A DNA stretch of 64,000 nt from an uncultured Oscillospiraceae bacterium (GCA_910578735.1 CAJTSQ010000011.1:1-64000), one strand, 5' to 3'; shown: positions 7,384 to 15,980, counted from the stretch's first letter. Notes: a model not told the origin generated them from the letters alone. A program made the numbers and translations.

Positions 7384-8139
7384 CTATTTCACCAGACAGC
7401 TCATGTCATACAGTCCCGGCTTTTCTACGCCGGCAATGAACTTGGCGGCTTCCACCGCTCCCTGGGCGAAAATTTCCCGGGAGAGGGCTGTGTGCTTGAT
7501 CTCCATAATCTCGTCGTGGCCAGCGAAGATGATCTCATGCTCCCCCACGATGGTGCCGCCCCGGACGGCGGAGATGCCGATCTCCTTCTTGTCCCGTGGG
7601 TGGCGGGTGGAGTGGCGCTCGTAGACGTACTCCGTCTCGTGGCCACAGGCCTGGGCCGCCGCGTCGGCGATCATCAGGGCGGTGCCCGAGGGGGCGTCCA
7701 CCTTCCGGCGGTGGTGGCGCTCCACAATCTCGATGTCGTAGCTGTCCCCCAGGACGGAAGCGGCCTTCTTCACCAGTTCCAGCAGCACATTGATGCCCAA
7801 AGACATGTTGGCGGAGCGGAAGATGGGCACGTCGCAGGCAGCGGCCCCCACCTGGGCCACCTGCTCCGGGGAGTAGCCGGTGGTGGCCAGCACCAGGGGG
7901 ATCTTTCGGGCTTTGGCAAACTCCAGCAGTCCGTCCAGGGCGGCGGGGGAGGAGAAGTCGATCACCGCGTCGGCCTGGCCGGCGAACTGGGCGGGGGAGG
8001 TGCAGACGGGAAAGTCCCGGTCGGAGGCGCCCAGCACATCGAAGCCGGCGCACACCTCCACAGCGGGATCGTTGGCACACAGGGCCTCCACCACCCGGCC
8101 CATGTGGCCGTTGCAGCCGGAAATGATTATCTTCAGCAT
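7384..8139 (-). CDS. dapB: 4-hydroxy-tetrahydrodipicolinate reductase
   Basis: The 251-residue enzyme reduces 4-hydroxy-tetrahydrodipicolinate with NAD(P)H, the second step after dapA towards diaminopimelate and lysine. The nucleotide-binding loop is SGCNGHMGRVVEAL at residues about 7-20. The catalytic and substrate-binding segment ERHHRRKVDAPSGTAL lies near residue 155. It is the last gene of the minus-strand asd-dapA-dapB group and starts 12 bases after dapA. Confidence 0.95.
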   Translation of the reverse strand: MLKIIISGCNGHMGRVVEALCANDPAVEVCAGFDVLGASDRDFPVCTSPAQFAGQADAVIDFSSPAALDGLLEFAKARKIPLVLATTGYSPEQVAQVGAAACDVPIFRSANMSLGINVLLELVKKAASVLGDSYDIEIVERHHRRKVDAPSGTALMIADAAAQACGHETEYVYERHSTRHPRDKKEIGISAVRGGTIVGEHEIIFAGHDEIMEIKHTALSREIFAQGAVEAAKFIAGVEKPGLYDMSCLVK

Positions 8140-8151
8140 AGGAGGCGCTCC

Positions 8152-9042
8152 TTACTTCAGCAGACCCATCCGCTCCATGGAGGCGCGGAGGACGGCCAGA
8201 TTCTTCTCCGACATATCGCACAGGGGCAGGCGCAGGGGACCGGCCTCCATGCCCATCAGATTCATGGCGGCCTTGATGGGAATGGGGTTGACCTCGCAGA
8301 ACAGGGCGTCGATCAGGTCCATGTACTTGATCTGGAGCTGAGAGGCGGCTGCAAAGTCATTTTCCAGACAGAGGTGGCTCATTTTCACCATGACCTCGGG
8401 GATGATGTTGGAGGCCACCGAGATGACGCCCTTGGCCCCCAGGGCCATCATGGGTACCACCTGGTCGTCGTTGCCCGACCAGATGTAGAAGTCGTCAGGG
8501 CAGAGGTAGCGGGTGTGGGCCAGGAGGGAGAAGTTTCCGCTGGCCTCCTTCACGCCGTTGATTTTGGGGTTTTCCGACAAAATCTTATAGGTGTCGGCGG
8601 TGAAGGACACGCCGGTGCGGCTGGGCACGTTGTACATGATAATGGGCAGCTCGGTGCGGTCGGCGATGTACTCGTAGTGCTTGATAAGACCGGTCTGGCT
8701 GGCCTTGTTGTAGTAGGGGGTGACGTGGAGCAGGGCGTCGGCGCCGGAGTCCTGGGCGTGCTGGGACAGGTAGACGGCGGCGGAGGTGTCGTTAGAGCCC
8801 GCGCCGGCAATCACCTTGACCCGGTGGTCCACCCGCTTGACGCAGAACTCCACGGCGGCGATGTGCTCCCGGATGGACATGGTGGCCGACTCGCCGGTGG
8901 TGCCGCAGACGCACACCGCGTCCACGCCGGATTCAATCTGAGCGTCAATCAGCTTGCCGAAGGCGTCGTAGTTGATGGTGCCGTGTTCGTCAAAGGGGGT
9001 GACCAGGGCAGGACAGGAGCCGGTGAAGACTGGAGTTCTCAT
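8152..9042 (-). CDS. dapA: 4-hydroxy-tetrahydrodipicolinate synthase
   Basis: This 296-residue class I aldolase condenses pyruvate with aspartate semialdehyde. The family marks are visible: CGTTGES, the conserved tyrosine in IIMYNVPSRTG, and the Schiff-base lysine in GVKEASGNF. I use the ATG at 9042 (MRTPVFTG), nine bases after AAAGGA; upstream in-frame starts would run into the palindromic repeat. It lies between asd and dapB and should be coexpressed with them to feed diaminopimelate for peptidoglycan and dipicolinate for spores. Confidence 0.95.
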   Translation of the reverse strand: MRTPVFTGSCPALVTPFDEHGTINYDAFGKLIDAQIESGVDAVCVCGTTGESATMSIREHIAAVEFCVKRVDHRVKVIAGAGSNDTSAAVYLSQHAQDSGADALLHVTPYYNKASQTGLIKHYEYIADRTELPIIMYNVPSRTGVSFTADTYKILSENPKINGVKEASGNFSLLAHTRYLCPDDFYIWSGNDDQVVPMMALGAKGVISVASNIIPEVMVKMSHLCLENDFAAASQLQIKYMDLIDALFCEVNPIPIKAAMNLMGMEAGPLRLPLCDMSEKNLAVLRASMERMGLLK

Positions 9043-9071
9043 AATATTAAGCATCCTTTCTGGAATGATAA

Positions 9072-9148
9072 TGTAGGGACGCTTCATGAAGCGTCCGGAT
9101 TCGTTTTGCTTGACGCTGCGGCGGACGCTTCATGATGCGTCCCTACAG
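9072..9148. repeat. Palindromic repeat element between asd and dapA
   Basis: Two arms, each beginning or ending in GTAGGGACGC, face each other and are inverted copies. The left arm contains the perfect 20-bp palindrome GGACGCTTCATGAAGCGTCC. The layout is that of a small dispersed repeat or MITE-like hairpin, not a gene. It could fold in the asd-dapA transcript; it lacks a clear T run. Confidence 0.65.
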
Positions 9149-9171
9149 ATGGATATATTCCACCCTGCCAA

Positions 9172-10269
9172 TCATTTGTGGTCAATATACCCCTCGGCGC
9201 ACAGCAGCTCGGCCAGCAGGACCCCACCGCCGGCGGCGCCCCGGAGGGTGTTGTGAGACAGACCGACGAACTTATAGTCGTACTGGCTGTCGGGGCGGAG
9301 GCGCCCGGCGGAGATAGCCATGCCGCCCTCCAGCTCCCGGTCGGTCCTGGCCTGAGGACGGTCGGGCTCCTCGAAGTAGTGGATAAACTGCTTGGGGGCG
9401 GAGGGGAGGTCCAGCTCCTGAGCCCGGCCCTTAAAGCTCTTCCAGATCTCCTTGATCTGCTCCTCCGTGGGCTTTTTGCCCTCCTTGAAGCGGACAAAGA
9501 CGGCGGCGGTGTGGCCGTCGGAGACAGGGACCCGCAGGCACTGAGTGGTGATGGCGGGGCCGGCGGCCTTGACGATCCTGCCGCCCTCAATGTGACCCCA
9601 CACCTTCAGGGGCTCCTGTTCGCTCTTTTCCTCCTCGCCGCCGATGTAGGGGATGAGGTTATCCACCATTTCGGGCCAGCGCTCGAAGGTTTTTCCCGCG
9701 CCGGAAATGGCCTGATAGGTGCAGGCCAGTACGCTGTCCACCTCGTAGCCCGCCCGCATCAGGGGGGTGAGCAGGGGGGTGTAGCTCTGGATGGAGCAGT
9801 TGGACTTGACGGCGATAAAGCCCCGCTTGGTGCCCAGACGCTTGCGCTGGGCGTCAATAATCTGGATATGTTCGGCGTTGAGCTCGGGCACCACCATGGG
9901 CACGTCCTCGGTCCAGCGGTTGGCGGAGTTGTTGGAGACGACAGGGCACTCGGCCTTGGCGTACCGCTCCTCCAGGGCGCGAATTTCGTCCTTTTTCATA
10001 TCCACCGCGCAGAAGACGAAGTCCACCATGCCGGCGATCCTGTCCACGTCGGCCTGGGCGTCCAGCACCACCAGGGCCTTGGCCTCCTGGGGGATGGGGG
10101 ACTTCATGGCCCAGCGGCCGGCCACGGCCTGTTCATAGGGCTTGCCGGCGGAGCGGGGGCTGGCAGCCAGAGCGGTGAGCTGGAACCAGGGGTGGTTCTC
10201 CATCAGGGTGACAAACCGCTGGCCCACCATGCCGGTGGCACCGATAATGCCTACCTTATATTTTTCCAT
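9172..10269 (-). CDS. asd: Aspartate-semialdehyde dehydrogenase
   Basis: A 365-residue enzyme reducing aspartyl phosphate to aspartate semialdehyde, the branch point for lysine/diaminopimelate, threonine and methionine. The NADP loop is GIIGATGMVGQRFV at residues about 7-20, the catalytic cysteine lies in VKSNCSIQ, and the histidine in SDGHTAAVF. Length and motifs fit the archaeal/fungal-type branch of the family. The ATG at 10269 is nine bases after GGAGG; an upstream extension would run through the leader and is rejected. Confidence 0.95.
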   Translation of the reverse strand: MEKYKVGIIGATGMVGQRFVTLMENHPWFQLTALAASPRSAGKPYEQAVAGRWAMKSPIPQEAKALVVLDAQADVDRIAGMVDFVFCAVDMKKDEIRALEERYAKAECPVVSNNSANRWTEDVPMVVPELNAEHIQIIDAQRKRLGTKRGFIAVKSNCSIQSYTPLLTPLMRAGYEVDSVLACTYQAISGAGKTFERWPEMVDNLIPYIGGEEEKSEQEPLKVWGHIEGGRIVKAAGPAITTQCLRVPVSDGHTAAVFVRFKEGKKPTEEQIKEIWKSFKGRAQELDLPSAPKQFIHYFEEPDRPQARTDRELEGGMAISAGRLRPDSQYDYKFVGLSHNTLRGAAGGGVLLAELLCAEGYIDHK

Positions 10270-10289
10270 GTTAAACAACCTCCAAATCA

Positions 10290-10314
10290 TGTCAGGACAT
10301 TCTATGTCCTGACA
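10290..10314 (-). promoter_or_regulatory. Perfect 11-bp dyad just upstream of the asd ribosome site
   Basis: TGTCAGGACAT and ATGTCCTGACA flank a three-base centre, a few bases before the asd GGAGG. As RNA it would form a strong hairpin without a T run; as DNA it could be an operator. Confidence 0.6.
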
Positions 10315-10351
10315 GAAAAATAGATGAATTTCAGCTGAAAAAATAAGAAAA

Positions 10352-10442
10352 CTAAAAAAATAAATCAGCGGCTTTTCAAGCGGCTGATTTTGTACTATAA
10401 TGTCGGGGAGGGAAATTTGCTTACGCAAAGCCGCAACCCTCC
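10352..10442 (-). promoter_or_regulatory. Structured leader with terminator ahead of asd (candidate attenuator or small RNA)
   Basis: On the minus strand, the RNA after the promoter first forms GGAGGG/CCCUCC enclosing an internal loop and a UUUGC-GUAA-GCAAA hairpin with a GNRA loop. About 20 bases later AAAUCAGC/GCUGAUUU with an inner GCUU/AAGC stem is followed by AUUUUUUU, a clear terminator. This is a premature stop before asd, so it is either an attenuating leader or a separate RNA of about 90 bases. I do not recognise a known riboswitch class; it is far shorter than the lysine riboswitch. Confidence 0.55.
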
Positions 10443-10451
10443 ACAGTGTTG

Positions 10452-10482
10452 CTATCCTACCATGTTTTCCGCCATGTTGTCA
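10452..10482 (-). promoter_or_regulatory. Promoter for the asd leader
   Basis: Minus-strand TTGACA and TAGGAT are separated by 18 bases, placed just upstream of the structured leader. Confidence 0.65.
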
Positions 10483-10522
10483 ATAGAAATACGCCTAAGA
10501 AACCAGAGAAATGGAGTACATT

Positions 10523-12325
10523 ATGAGAAAAAGATTTATGCAGCTTGCCGCCGCGCTTCTTGCGGCGTACCTGGCCGTTTCCCCCGCCGGAGCGGCGACC
10601 GTCAACCGGGATGGAGATGTGATGATCCGGGTGGGGCTGGCCTCCTCTAACCCCCATGTGCCCACCGGGGAGATGGAGGCCGCCCATCTGGAGAACAACA
10701 ACAGCGAGGGGCACGGCAGCGGCTATCGCTTCGGCTGCTTCGACAGCGGCCTGAACTTTGTGGAGCTGGCCCGCACCGATCCTGGCACCATCCAGGTGGC
10801 GGTGCTGAAAACCCAGAATCTCTATTGGGGCACCGTGGGAGGAAAACAGACTTATTCTTCCTCTATCACCAGCGATGTTCTGGTGGGGTGCTATCACGTC
10901 CAGATTCCCGGCAGCTACAACTATGAATCTGCCCAGGCGGAGGCCAGCCGGTATGACGGCGGCTTTGTGGCCTGGATCGATGGGGCCTATCAGGTGCGGT
11001 CGGGAGCCTACGGCACCGAGGCGGAGGCCAGGGCGGCCCTGGCCAGCCTGCCCGAGGGGGCCAGAGTGGTGTATACAAGCGCCTACGGGATGAATGTGGT
11101 AAAGACGGGCACCAATCGGATTCTGTTCCAGTACGACTGTGGAGAGTCGGGACGACTGGGAATTTTCCCTGATGTCACCAATGCGGCGGAGCCCCGCACC
11201 TGGTTCTCCGGCTATAAGTACCGGGGCGGGTTCCAGTACCACCGGCGGACCGGGGGTAACCTCACCGTGGTCAACGTGCTGGAGCTGGAGGACTATATCA
11301 ACGGCGTGGTCTGTTACGAGATGGGCCGGGAGTGGCCGCTGGAGGCCATAAAGGCCCAGGCGATCTGTGCCCGCACCTATGTGCTGAAAAACCTGAACAA
11401 GCACAACAGCTATGGGTTTGACATCTGCCCCTCCGACAGCTGCCAGGTCTACCACGGCATGGGCAGCAATAAGCCGGATTACGGCCCCAGTGATGTGAGT
11501 ATGCGGGCGGTGGCCGAGACGGCAGGCCTGGTGGCCAAATACAATGGCCGGCTGGCCGAGGTCTTTTATGTCTCCAGCTTTGGCGGAGCCAGTGAGGACG
11601 CCAAAAATATTTGGGGGACGGATACGGTCAACGAGTATCCTTACCTCCGGGGGGTGGTGGACCCCTATGAGGCTGACCTGAACGACCGCAACAGCATGTC
11701 TCCGTGGACCAAGACCTACACCGCCGCCCAGCTGACCCAACAGCTGCAAAAGTATGGCCTGGGCATGGGGACATCGGTGAAGCAGCTGGACCTGACTTAC
11801 TCCCAGCTGGGCAATGTGATTCAGGTAACGGTCCGCTGGGCCAACGGCCAGAGCAGCACCATCAGCGCCAGCAACATCCGCAGCCGGTTCGATGTAATGT
11901 CTATTCGCTTTACAGTTAATGGCGCAGGGACCGGAAGCGGGACCTCCTCCAACGGGCCCGCCACGCCGGCCTCCGGCTCGGACCTCTACATCAACGGCTC
12001 TAAAGTGTCGGGCGGGATGGAGGACAGATATGTGATTTCCGGTTCCGGAAAGGTTGCTGAGGCGGGGGAGGATATCTATGCGATTACGGGTACAGGCTCC
12101 GTGTCTCAGATTGGAACAGCCGGGACAGACCCGGACATCCCGGTTACCCAGCCGGGGAGCGGGACGGTCACTGTCTCCGGCGGTACATATACCTTTAACG
12201 GCGGCGGCTGGGGGCACCAGGTGGGAATGAGCCAGTTCGGGGCCAACGCCATGGCCCGCCGGGGCTTTACCGGCAGCGAAATTGTGATGTTCTATTTCCC
12301 GGGCGTTCAGGTGTTGCACTACTAA
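10523..12325 (+). CDS. SpoIID/LytB-domain protein, secreted
   Basis: A 600-residue exported protein. A signal peptide covers residues about 1-25 (ending SPAGAAT). A SPOR-like segment follows at about 120-185. The SpoIID core has YINGVVCYEMGREWPLEAIKAQA near residue 260 and FYVSSFGGASEDAKNIWG near 350, and the C-terminal GGGWGHQVGMSQFGANAMA closes the fold. SpoIID is a lytic transglycosylase for engulfment; this protein is longer than B. subtilis SpoIID, with a low-complexity Gly/Ser/Thr linker around 470-570, so it may be a LytB/SpoIID-type wall protein. The ATG at 10523 follows GGAG. Confidence 0.85.
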   Translation: MRKRFMQLAAALLAAYLAVSPAGAATVNRDGDVMIRVGLASSNPHVPTGEMEAAHLENNNSEGHGSGYRFGCFDSGLNFVELARTDPGTIQVAVLKTQNLYWGTVGGKQTYSSSITSDVLVGCYHVQIPGSYNYESAQAEASRYDGGFVAWIDGAYQVRSGAYGTEAEARAALASLPEGARVVYTSAYGMNVVKTGTNRILFQYDCGESGRLGIFPDVTNAAEPRTWFSGYKYRGGFQYHRRTGGNLTVVNVLELEDYINGVVCYEMGREWPLEAIKAQAICARTYVLKNLNKHNSYGFDICPSDSCQVYHGMGSNKPDYGPSDVSMRAVAETAGLVAKYNGRLAEVFYVSSFGGASEDAKNIWGTDTVNEYPYLRGVVDPYEADLNDRNSMSPWTKTYTAAQLTQQLQKYGLGMGTSVKQLDLTYSQLGNVIQVTVRWANGQSSTISASNIRSRFDVMSIRFTVNGAGTGSGTSSNGPATPASGSDLYINGSKVSGGMEDRYVISGSGKVAEAGEDIYAITGTGSVSQIGTAGTDPDIPVTQPGSGTVTVSGGTYTFNGGGWGHQVGMSQFGANAMARRGFTGSEIVMFYFPGVQVLHY

Positions 12326-12346
12326 ATTATGTAAGGATGTACTTCT

Positions 12347-13369
12347 TTGAAAACTTCAGAGTTTGATTTTCAGCTCCCCGAGGAGCTCATCGCGCAGACC
12401 CCCCTGGAGCGGCGGGACGCCTCCCGGCTGCTGACTTTAGACAAGACCACCGGCGCTGTGGGCCACCACCATTTTTACGACCTGCCCCGGTTCCTCCGGC
12501 CGGGGGACTGCCTGGTACTCAACGACTCCCGGGTACTCCCCGCCCGGCTCATCGGCAACCGGCTAACCGGAGGAGTCTGTGAAGTACTTCTCCTTGTCGA
12601 TAAGGGCGGCGACCTGTGGGAGTGTCTGGTCCGTCCGGGGCGGAAGCTGAAGCCGGGGGCTCAGGTGATATTCGGAGATGGCCAGCTCACCGCCACCGTG
12701 GAGGGGGAGCTGAACGACGGAAAGCGGGCGGTCCGGTTCCGCTACCAGGGGATTTTCCTGGAGATTCTGGAGCAGCTGGGCCGGATGCCTCTGCCGCCCT
12801 ATATCAAGGCGGAGCTTCAGGACCAGGAGCGGTATCAGACGGTCTACTCCAGAGTGGTGGGCTCCGCCGCCGCCCCCACCGCCGGGCTCCATTTTACCCC
12901 GGAGCTGCTGGAGCAGGTGAGGGAAATGGGTGTAAAGGTCTGCTACGTTACACTCCATGTTGGCCTTGGGACCTTCCGCCCTGTGAAAGCGGAGGAGATC
13001 ACCGACCACGAGATGCATTCGGAATTTTGCATGATCTCTCAGGAGACCGCCGATACCATCAACGAGACCAGGAAAAACGGAGGCCGGGTGATTTGCGTAG
13101 GCACCACCTCCTGCCGCACGGTGGAGAGCTTCGCGGCGGAGGATGGAACTATGTCGGAGCGCTCCGGCTGGACCAGTATCTTCATCTATCCGGGGTATAA
13201 ATTCAAGGTGCTGGACGCCCTCATCACCAATTTCCACCTGCCGCAGTCCACCCTCATCATGCTGGTGTCCGCCCTGGCGGGACGGGAGCATGTCCTGGCG
13301 GCCTACGAGGAGGCGGTGCGGGAGAAATATCGCTTCTTTTCTTTTGGTGATGCGATGTTTATTTCGTGA
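12347..13369 (+). CDS. queA: tRNA preQ1(34) S-adenosylmethionine ribosyltransferase-isomerase
   Basis: A 340-residue enzyme that transfers and isomerises the ribosyl part of SAM onto preQ1 in tRNA to make epoxyqueuosine. The N-terminus FDFQLPEELIAQTPLERRDASRLL and the stretch TAGLHFTPELLEQV with HVGLGTFRPV are diagnostic. Start is TTG at 12347 after AAGGATG. It belongs with tgt, but an orphan gene now separates the two. Confidence 0.95.
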   Translation: MKTSEFDFQLPEELIAQTPLERRDASRLLTLDKTTGAVGHHHFYDLPRFLRPGDCLVLNDSRVLPARLIGNRLTGGVCEVLLLVDKGGDLWECLVRPGRKLKPGAQVIFGDGQLTATVEGELNDGKRAVRFRYQGIFLEILEQLGRMPLPPYIKAELQDQERYQTVYSRVVGSAAAPTAGLHFTPELLEQVREMGVKVCYVTLHVGLGTFRPVKAEEITDHEMHSEFCMISQETADTINETRKNGGRVICVGTTSCRTVESFAAEDGTMSERSGWTSIFIYPGYKFKVLDALITNFHLPQSTLIMLVSALAGREHVLAAYEEAVREKYRFFSFGDAMFIS

Positions 13370-13390
13370 GGAGGGGGCTCAAGATTTTCG

Positions 13391-13912
13391 ATGAAATATT
13401 ATTATTTGGGGCATATTTTGGAAAAATACTACGATGACTGCCGTACGGGGATTTTAAAGCATAGGTGGGACGATCACCTGACCCTATGGGCGTTGGATAT
13501 GCTTGAAGCTGGTTATAGCAGTCCGGCTCTGCTGGAGGCAGCCGGCGGCTTCAACTGGGAGCGGACCCACGACCTGTTTGAGACCATCCTGGCCGAGCTC
13601 CATATTGCGGAGGACCCCTCAGTTATTGACGACGACTTTATCGACAACATCTTTATTGAGGAATACAAACATGGCGTCATTGCAAGCGGATGCGAGCTTT
13701 TGTTCCACCGGGGACATTTGAGGGAAAAAATCAACTTTCCTTACTATGTTTATCATGGAAAGTATTACCCGGACGGGCCGGATGGGCGCTTTAGGCTGGG
13801 CTGGCGCACCTTGGAATACTCAGACTGGTCCCAGATGACCGTTGTGATGCACACGGACGAGCTGGAGCGGTTTGTCACGGAATTTTTGCGTCAGAACGGC
13901 ATTACAAGATAA
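13391..13912 (+). CDS. Hypothetical protein inserted between queA and tgt
   Basis: A 173-residue soluble acidic protein rich in Tyr, His and Trp, with no signal peptide or membrane span. I recognise no family. The gene lies 21 bases after queA and 14 bases before tgt, two genes that are neighbours in most Clostridia, so it is an insertion into the queuosine operon. Base composition is lower in GC than queA and tgt. Its size and acidity are like those of immunity-type orphans elsewhere in this window, but that is inference. Confidence 0.6.
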   Translation: MKYYYLGHILEKYYDDCRTGILKHRWDDHLTLWALDMLEAGYSSPALLEAAGGFNWERTHDLFETILAELHIAEDPSVIDDDFIDNIFIEEYKHGVIASGCELLFHRGHLREKINFPYYVYHGKYYPDGPDGRFRLGWRTLEYSDWSQMTVVMHTDELERFVTEFLRQNGITR

Positions 13913-13926
13913 AAAGGAGTTTTTGC

Positions 13927-15066
13927 GTGTTTAAAGTTTTGAAAAAAGAGGGAAGCGCCCGTCGGGGGACCTTCACCTGCGCCCACGGGGTAGTGCAGAC
14001 CCCGGTGTTTATGAACGTGGGCACCCAGGGGGCTATCAAGGGGGCGGTTTCCGCCCACGATCTGAAGGAGATTGGCTGTCAGGTGGAGCTGTCCAACACC
14101 TACCACCTCCATCTGCGCCCCGGGGACGGGGTAGTCCGTCAGATGGGCGGGCTCCACAAATTTATGGGCTGGGACGGCCCCATGCTCACCGACAGCGGGG
14201 GGTTCCAGGTCTTTTCCCTGTCCGGTTTGCGGAAGATCAAGGAGGAGGGGGTCACCTTCGCCTCCCACATCGACGGCCGGCGTATCTTCATGGGGCCGGA
14301 GGAGTCCATGCGCATCCAGTCCAACCTGGGCAGCGACATCGCCATGGCCTTTGACGAGTGCGTGGAGAACCCGTCCCCCTATGAGTATGTAAAAGCCTCC
14401 TGTGAGCGGACAGCCCGGTGGCTGGAGCGCTGTGTGGCAGAGCATGTAAGGCTAAACAGCCTGTCAGATACGGTGAACCCGGAGCAGCAGCTGTTCGGCA
14501 TCAATCAGGGGGGGACCTTCTCCGATCTGCGGGTGTGGCACATGGAGGAGATCGCCAAGCTGGACTGCGACGGCTACGCCATCGGCGGCCTGGCGGTGGG
14601 GGAGCCCACCCAGGTGATGTACGACATCATTGACGCAGTGGAACCCCACATGCCGGCGGACAAACCCCGTTACCTGATGGGGGTGGGAACCCCGTCCAAC
14701 ATCATCGAGGGAGTAGCCCGGGGGATCGACTTCTTCGACTGCGTCATGCCCGCCCGGAACGCCCGGCACGGCAAGCTGTACACCTGGAAGGGGACCATCA
14801 ACATCAAGAATGAGAAATACAAGCTGGATGAGCGACCCATTGACCCTACATGTACCTGTCCCGCCTGCCGCTCCTTCTCCCGGGCCTATCTGAGGCACCT
14901 GGTGATAGCCCAGGAGATGCTGGCCATGCGGCTGGCGGTGCTTCACAATCTGTACTTCTACAATGAGCTGATGGCCCGCATCCGGAAGGCCCTGGACAGC
15001 GGCACCTTTGGGGACTTCCGGGCCCAATACTCCGGCCTGCTGGACCAGCCCTGCCGGGAGGAGTAG
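13927..15066 (+). CDS. tgt: Queuine/preQ1 tRNA-guanine transglycosylase
   Basis: The 379-residue enzyme exchanges guanine 34 for preQ1 in tRNAs with GUN anticodons. The motif MLTDSGGFQVFSL holds the active-site aspartate, NQGGTFSDLR and GGLAVGEP line the pocket, and the zinc site CTCPACRS ... LRHLV ... LHN is complete near residues 305-335. Start is GTG at 13927 after AAAAGGAG. It works directly upstream of QueA in the pathway. Confidence 0.96.
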   Translation: MFKVLKKEGSARRGTFTCAHGVVQTPVFMNVGTQGAIKGAVSAHDLKEIGCQVELSNTYHLHLRPGDGVVRQMGGLHKFMGWDGPMLTDSGGFQVFSLSGLRKIKEEGVTFASHIDGRRIFMGPEESMRIQSNLGSDIAMAFDECVENPSPYEYVKASCERTARWLERCVAEHVRLNSLSDTVNPEQQLFGINQGGTFSDLRVWHMEEIAKLDCDGYAIGGLAVGEPTQVMYDIIDAVEPHMPADKPRYLMGVGTPSNIIEGVARGIDFFDCVMPARNARHGKLYTWKGTINIKNEKYKLDERPIDPTCTCPACRSFSRAYLRHLVIAQEMLAMRLAVLHNLYFYNELMARIRKALDSGTFGDFRAQYSGLLDQPCREE

Positions 15067-15085
15067 AGAAATTTGACAAAAGGGC

Positions 15086-15114
15086 TTGTCAATCGGGAAA
15101 ATATCCGCTATAAT
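15086..15114 (+). promoter_or_regulatory. Promoter for yajC
   Basis: TTGTCA (15086-15091) and TATAAT (15109-15114) are separated by 17 bases. A TTGACA seven bases upstream of the -35 is inverted relative to it, making a dyad across 15073-15092. Confidence 0.7.
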
Positions 15115-15185
15115 ACTTTTCACTGCGTTAAATAATTGTTCAGTTGACAGACTTAATCTTGCAGTAGTTTTGGAGGAAAGATTTT

Positions 15186-15464
15186 ATGGACCCTTATTTT
15201 ATTGTTATGATTGTCCTGATGTTCGCCATGCTGTACTTCTTTATGATCCGCCCGGAGAACAAGCGGAAGAAGGAGGCCCAGAATCTGCGGGACTCCCTGA
15301 AGGTGGGCGACGTCATCACCACCATCGGCGGCATTGTGGGCACCATCTGCAAGGTGGACGAGAGCACCATCGTCATTGAGACCAGCGCCGACCGGGTGCG
15401 CATCGAGTTTACCAAATGGGCGGTGTCCAGCAAAAATGTGATGCCCGAGCAGCCTGCCAACTAA
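15186..15464 (+). CDS. yajC: Preprotein translocase subunit YajC
   Basis: A 92-residue membrane protein with one N-terminal helix (residues 4-23, IVMIVLMFAMLYFFMIRPEN), then the conserved KRKKEAQNLRDSLKVGDVITTIGGIVGTI region. YajC binds SecDF and YidC and assists protein export. Its position right after tgt is standard in bacteria. The cytoplasmic part ends soon after the typical beta-rich region. Confidence 0.95.
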   Translation: MDPYFIVMIVLMFAMLYFFMIRPENKRKKEAQNLRDSLKVGDVITTIGGIVGTICKVDESTIVIETSADRVRIEFTKWAVSSKNVMPEQPAN

Positions 15465-15482
15465 GTTATAGGCATGTCTTTT

Positions 15483-15528
15483 TCCCTCCCTGCATAGGTT
15501 TTATCAAACCATGGGGGAGGGTGTTTTT
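15483..15528 (+). terminator. Terminator-like hairpin after yajC that contains the next gene's ribosome site
   Basis: CCCTCCC (about 15484-15490) pairs with GGGAGGG (about 15515-15521), with an inner AGGTTT/AAACC stem, followed by TGTTTTT. The GGGGGAGGG arm is also the ribosome site for the ATG at 15529, so readthrough RNA would hide that site. Confidence 0.65.
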
Positions 15529-15951
15529 ATGAAGAAGAAAGAGCGAAGGACTGAGGAACTGGGCAGTCAATGGCTCAACACCATGTGTGAGGTGCTGATT
15601 GGGGGCGTGCTGGCCGGGGTGACCGCTATTCTGGCCCTGTTGGTGTGCGCGGCGCTGATCTCCGCAGGGGTGCTGCCTGTGAACGGGATGTATGGCGCGG
15701 TGCTGGCGGTCTGCGTCCTGGGGGCCCTGGTGGGCGGGACCTTCGCCATCCGGCGGGTGGGACGCCGGTCTATTCTGGTGAGCCTGGGGGCAGGGGCGGT
15801 GCTGTTTTTGCTGCTGTTGACCGCCGGACTGATTGTGTATCAAGATGCCTCCATGGCCAATGGCGGGGCAGGAATTTTGTGTGCCTGCCTGTGCGGAAGC
15901 GCGATCCCCGGCTTGTTTGTCGGAAAACCAAAGAAAAAACGCAGAAGATGA
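15529..15951 (+). CDS. Small integral membrane protein (TIGR04086-like)
   Basis: A 140-residue protein with a charged N-terminus and four predicted membrane helices (about 20-45, 50-70, 77-100, 105-130). Placement between yajC and the SCIFF gene scfA is where Clostridia often carry a TIGR04086-family membrane protein, and the length fits; the assignment rests mainly on that context. Function is unknown. The ATG at 15529 is chosen because the purine-rich site is immediately upstream; an earlier ATG at 15511 overlaps that site. Confidence 0.65.
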   Translation: MKKKERRTEELGSQWLNTMCEVLIGGVLAGVTAILALLVCAALISAGVLPVNGMYGAVLAVCVLGALVGGTFAIRRVGRRSILVSLGAGAVLFLLLLTAGLIVYQDASMANGGAGILCACLCGSAIPGLFVGKPKKKRRR

Positions 15952-15980
15952 TTGAAATCTCTCCGGCACTATGTTATAAT
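15952..15980 (+). promoter_or_regulatory. Promoter for scfA
   Basis: TTGAAA (15952-15957) and TATAAT (15975-15980) are separated by 17 bases, 53 bases ahead of the scfA start. Confidence 0.7.

Noticed and set aside
10457..12319. Very long antisense frame opposite the SpoIID-type gene
   Set aside because: High-GC coding sequence often leaves the antisense frame open; the reading is His/Gly/Val-rich without any motif. Similar antisense frames at 7492-9135, 42914-44767 and 60727-61908 are rejected for the same reason.
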